From Prevotella sp. (GTDB lineage: Bacteria; Bacteroidota; Bacteroidia; Bacteroidales; Bacteroidaceae), in NCBI GenBank assembly GCA_017623335.1, contig JAGAPI010000088.1, positions 1 through 5,503 of the forward strand: a DNA stretch of 5,503 bases. The letters run 5' to 3'. This document shows positions 4,137 through 5,503 of the stretch, piece after piece (within the stretch, counting starts at the first letter, position 1; each line of letters opens with the position of its first letter). Both the position numbers and the translations under genes were made by a program. The notes beneath the pieces were generated by a model. It had not been told where the DNA came from, searched no databases, and saw only the letters and a program-made list of their open reading frames with translations.

Positions 4137-5503
4137 ATGACCGAAGAACTAATAGACAATATAGAGCAGTCGGTGGAATACACCGATGAAAACATACGCC
4201 ACTTGTCGGACATGGAGCATGTGCGTACCCGTCCTGGCATGTACATTGGTCGTCTTGGTGACGGAAATCTGCCTGAAGACGGTATTTATGTGCTGCTGAA
4301 AGAGGTGGTGGACAACTCCATTGACGAGTTTAAGATGCACTGTGGTGAAAGAATCGAGATAGACCTTGAGGACAATCTGCGTGTGTCGATGCGCGACTAT
4401 GGCCGCGGCATACCGCAGGGAAAGCTGATTGAGGCGGTGAGTGTGCTCAACACCGGAGGCAAGTATGACTCAAAGGCTTTTAAGAAGAGTGTAGGACTTA
4501 ATGGTGTGGGTGTTAAGGCGGTGAATGCTCTCAGCTCCCACTTCGAGGTGAAGTCCTTCCGTGACGGTAAGGTGCGTCACCTTGTGTTTGAGCGCGGAAC
4601 TCTCATTTCAGACACCACTGAAGACACCGAGGACGAGAACGGAACATACATCTATTTCGAGCCCGACAACACCCTGTTTAAGAACTACAGCTTCCACAGC
4701 GATTTTGTGGAGACAATGCTCCGCAACTATACCTATCTTAACACGGGGCTTGCCATAATGTACAACGGGCGCAGGATTCTAAGCCGCAACGGACTGAAGG
4801 ACCTGTTGTCTGACACCATGACCAACGACGGACTCTATCCCATAATACATCTTAAGGGAGAGGACATTGAGATTGCCTTCACACATACCAACCAGTACGG
4901 TGAAGAGTATCATTCGTTTGTAAACGGACAGCACACCACTCAAGGCGGTACGCATCAGAGTGCGTTCAAGGAGCATATAGCCAAGACCATAAAGGAATTT
5001 TCAAACAAGAACTTTGAGTATGGCGACATACGCAACGGACTTGTGGCTGCAATAGCCATAAACGTGGAGGAGCCGATGTTTGAGAGTCAGACGAAAATCA
5101 AGCTCGGCTCACTCACCATGGTGCCCGACGGCGGAGTGAGCATCAACAAATATGTAGGTGACTTCATAAAGTTGGAGGTGGACAACTATCTGCACAAGCA
5201 TGCTGATGTGGCGGAGGTGATGCTTCAGAAAATTTCGGAAAGCGAGAAAGAGCGCAAGGCGATGGCTGGAGTGACCAAGCTGGCGCGCGAGCGTGCCAAG
5301 AAAGCCAACCTGCACAACCGTAAACTACGCGATTGCCGCATACATTTCTGCGATGCGAAGAACAACCAGAAGGAGGAAAGCTCGATATTCATCACCGAGG
5401 GTGACTCGGCAAGCGGAAGTATCACAAAGAGCCGCGACGTGAACACTCAGGCGGTGTTCTCATTGAGAGGAAAGCCGCTCAACTCGTTCGGGCTCACAAA
5501 GAA
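4137..5503 (+). CDS. parE: DNA topoisomerase IV subunit B (ParE), N-terminal 455 residues; 3' end outside window
   Basis: The frame stays open to the window edge. GHKL ATPase motifs are present in order: RPGMYIG (32-38), [11 protein letters not shown] (55-65, with catalytic E56 and Mg-binding N60), RDYGRGIP (86-93), LNTGGKYD (104-111) and the glycine-rich ATP lid [16 protein letters not shown] (118-133). The transducer domain follows, with the conserved QTK loop (318-320; K320 contacts the ATP phosphate). The TOPRIM domain opens with EGDSASGS (421-428), E421 being the catalytic acid, then LRGKPLN (443-449). With ParC this subunit separates linked daughter chromosomes and removes supercoils using ATP. 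The TOPRIM line [14 protein letters not shown] fits Bacteroidota ParE better than GyrB (EGDSAGG...RD). The ATG at 4137 gives about 30 residues before RPGMYIG, as in homologues. No Shine-Dalgarno is seen. No promoter was found in the 123-bp gap, so co-transcription with the acyltransferase gene is likely. Confidence 0.92.
   Translation, partial: MTEELIDNIEQSVEYTDENIRHLSDMEHVRTRPGMYIGRLGDGNLPEDGIYVLLKEVVDNSIDEFKMHCGERIEIDLEDNLRVSMRDYGRGIPQGKLIEAVSVLNTGGKYDSKAFKKSVGLNGVGVKAVNALSSHFEVKSFRDGKVRHLVFERGTLISDTTEDTEDENGTYIYFEPDNTLFKNYSFHSDFVETMLRNYTYLNTGLAIMYNGRRILSRNGLKDLLSDTMTNDGLYPIIHLKGEDIEIAFTHTNQYGEEYHSFVNGQHTTQGGTHQSAFKEHIAKTIKEFSNKNFEYGDIRNGLVAAIAINVEEPMFESQTKIKLGSLTMVPDGGVSINKYVGDFIKLEVDNYLHKHADVAEVMLQKISESEKERKAMAGVTKLARERAKKANLHNRKLRDCRIHFCDAKNNQKEESSIFITEGDSASGSITKSRDVNTQAVFSLRGKPLNSFGLTK

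Noticed and set aside
4137..5503. GyrB instead of ParE
   Set aside because: The TOPRIM line [14 protein letters not shown] and the RGKPLN context fit Bacteroidota ParE better than GyrB, though the C-terminal part that would settle it is outside the window.

Overview
This window most likely comes from a chromosome of the order Bacteroidales, probably Prevotella or a close relative. The evidence is: start codons with A-rich or non-Shine-Dalgarno leaders, two good matches to the Bacteroidota promoter (TTTG, 19-20 nt, TAnnTTTG), a Bacteroidota-type ParE, and an amylase fragment ending in a CBM26-like starch-binding module plus a 'GIYIVNGKK' tail. Genus and species are inferred from memory of family features, not from a search.

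Layout: (1) 2-757 (+) is the 3' end of a secreted GH13-type alpha-amylase. (2) 772-1311 (-) is a complete SpoU/TrmH RNA 2'-O-methyltransferase, convergent with the amylase. Both stop codons lie inside one 41-bp palindrome (748-788). (3) 1312-1520 is a 209-bp gap with two 33-bp repeats in inverted orientation around an AT-rich spacer. (4) 1521-2588 (-) is an M20 metallopeptidase of the ArgE/DapE type. (5) 2589-2834 is a divergent promoter region with one recognisable promoter on each strand. (6) 2835-4013 (+) is a YghO-like GNAT-fold acyltransferase. (7) 4014-4136 is a dense cluster of small repeats. (8) 4137 to the window end (+) is the N-terminal 455 residues of topoisomerase IV subunit B (ParE), cut off just after the [14 protein letters not shown] motif.

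The genes are mostly unrelated housekeeping or metabolic functions: starch breakdown, RNA modification, probable arginine biosynthesis, acyl transfer and chromosome decatenation. I see no defence system, mobile-element gene, CRISPR array or RNA gene. The most unusual signal is intergenic. A heptamer, TGAAGAA, recurs in one to four tandem copies at every junction that contains a gene 3' end and is absent from the one purely divergent junction. In three of four gene ends the heptamer itself supplies the TGA stop codon. A second structured repeat of about 64 bp follows the acyltransferase gene.
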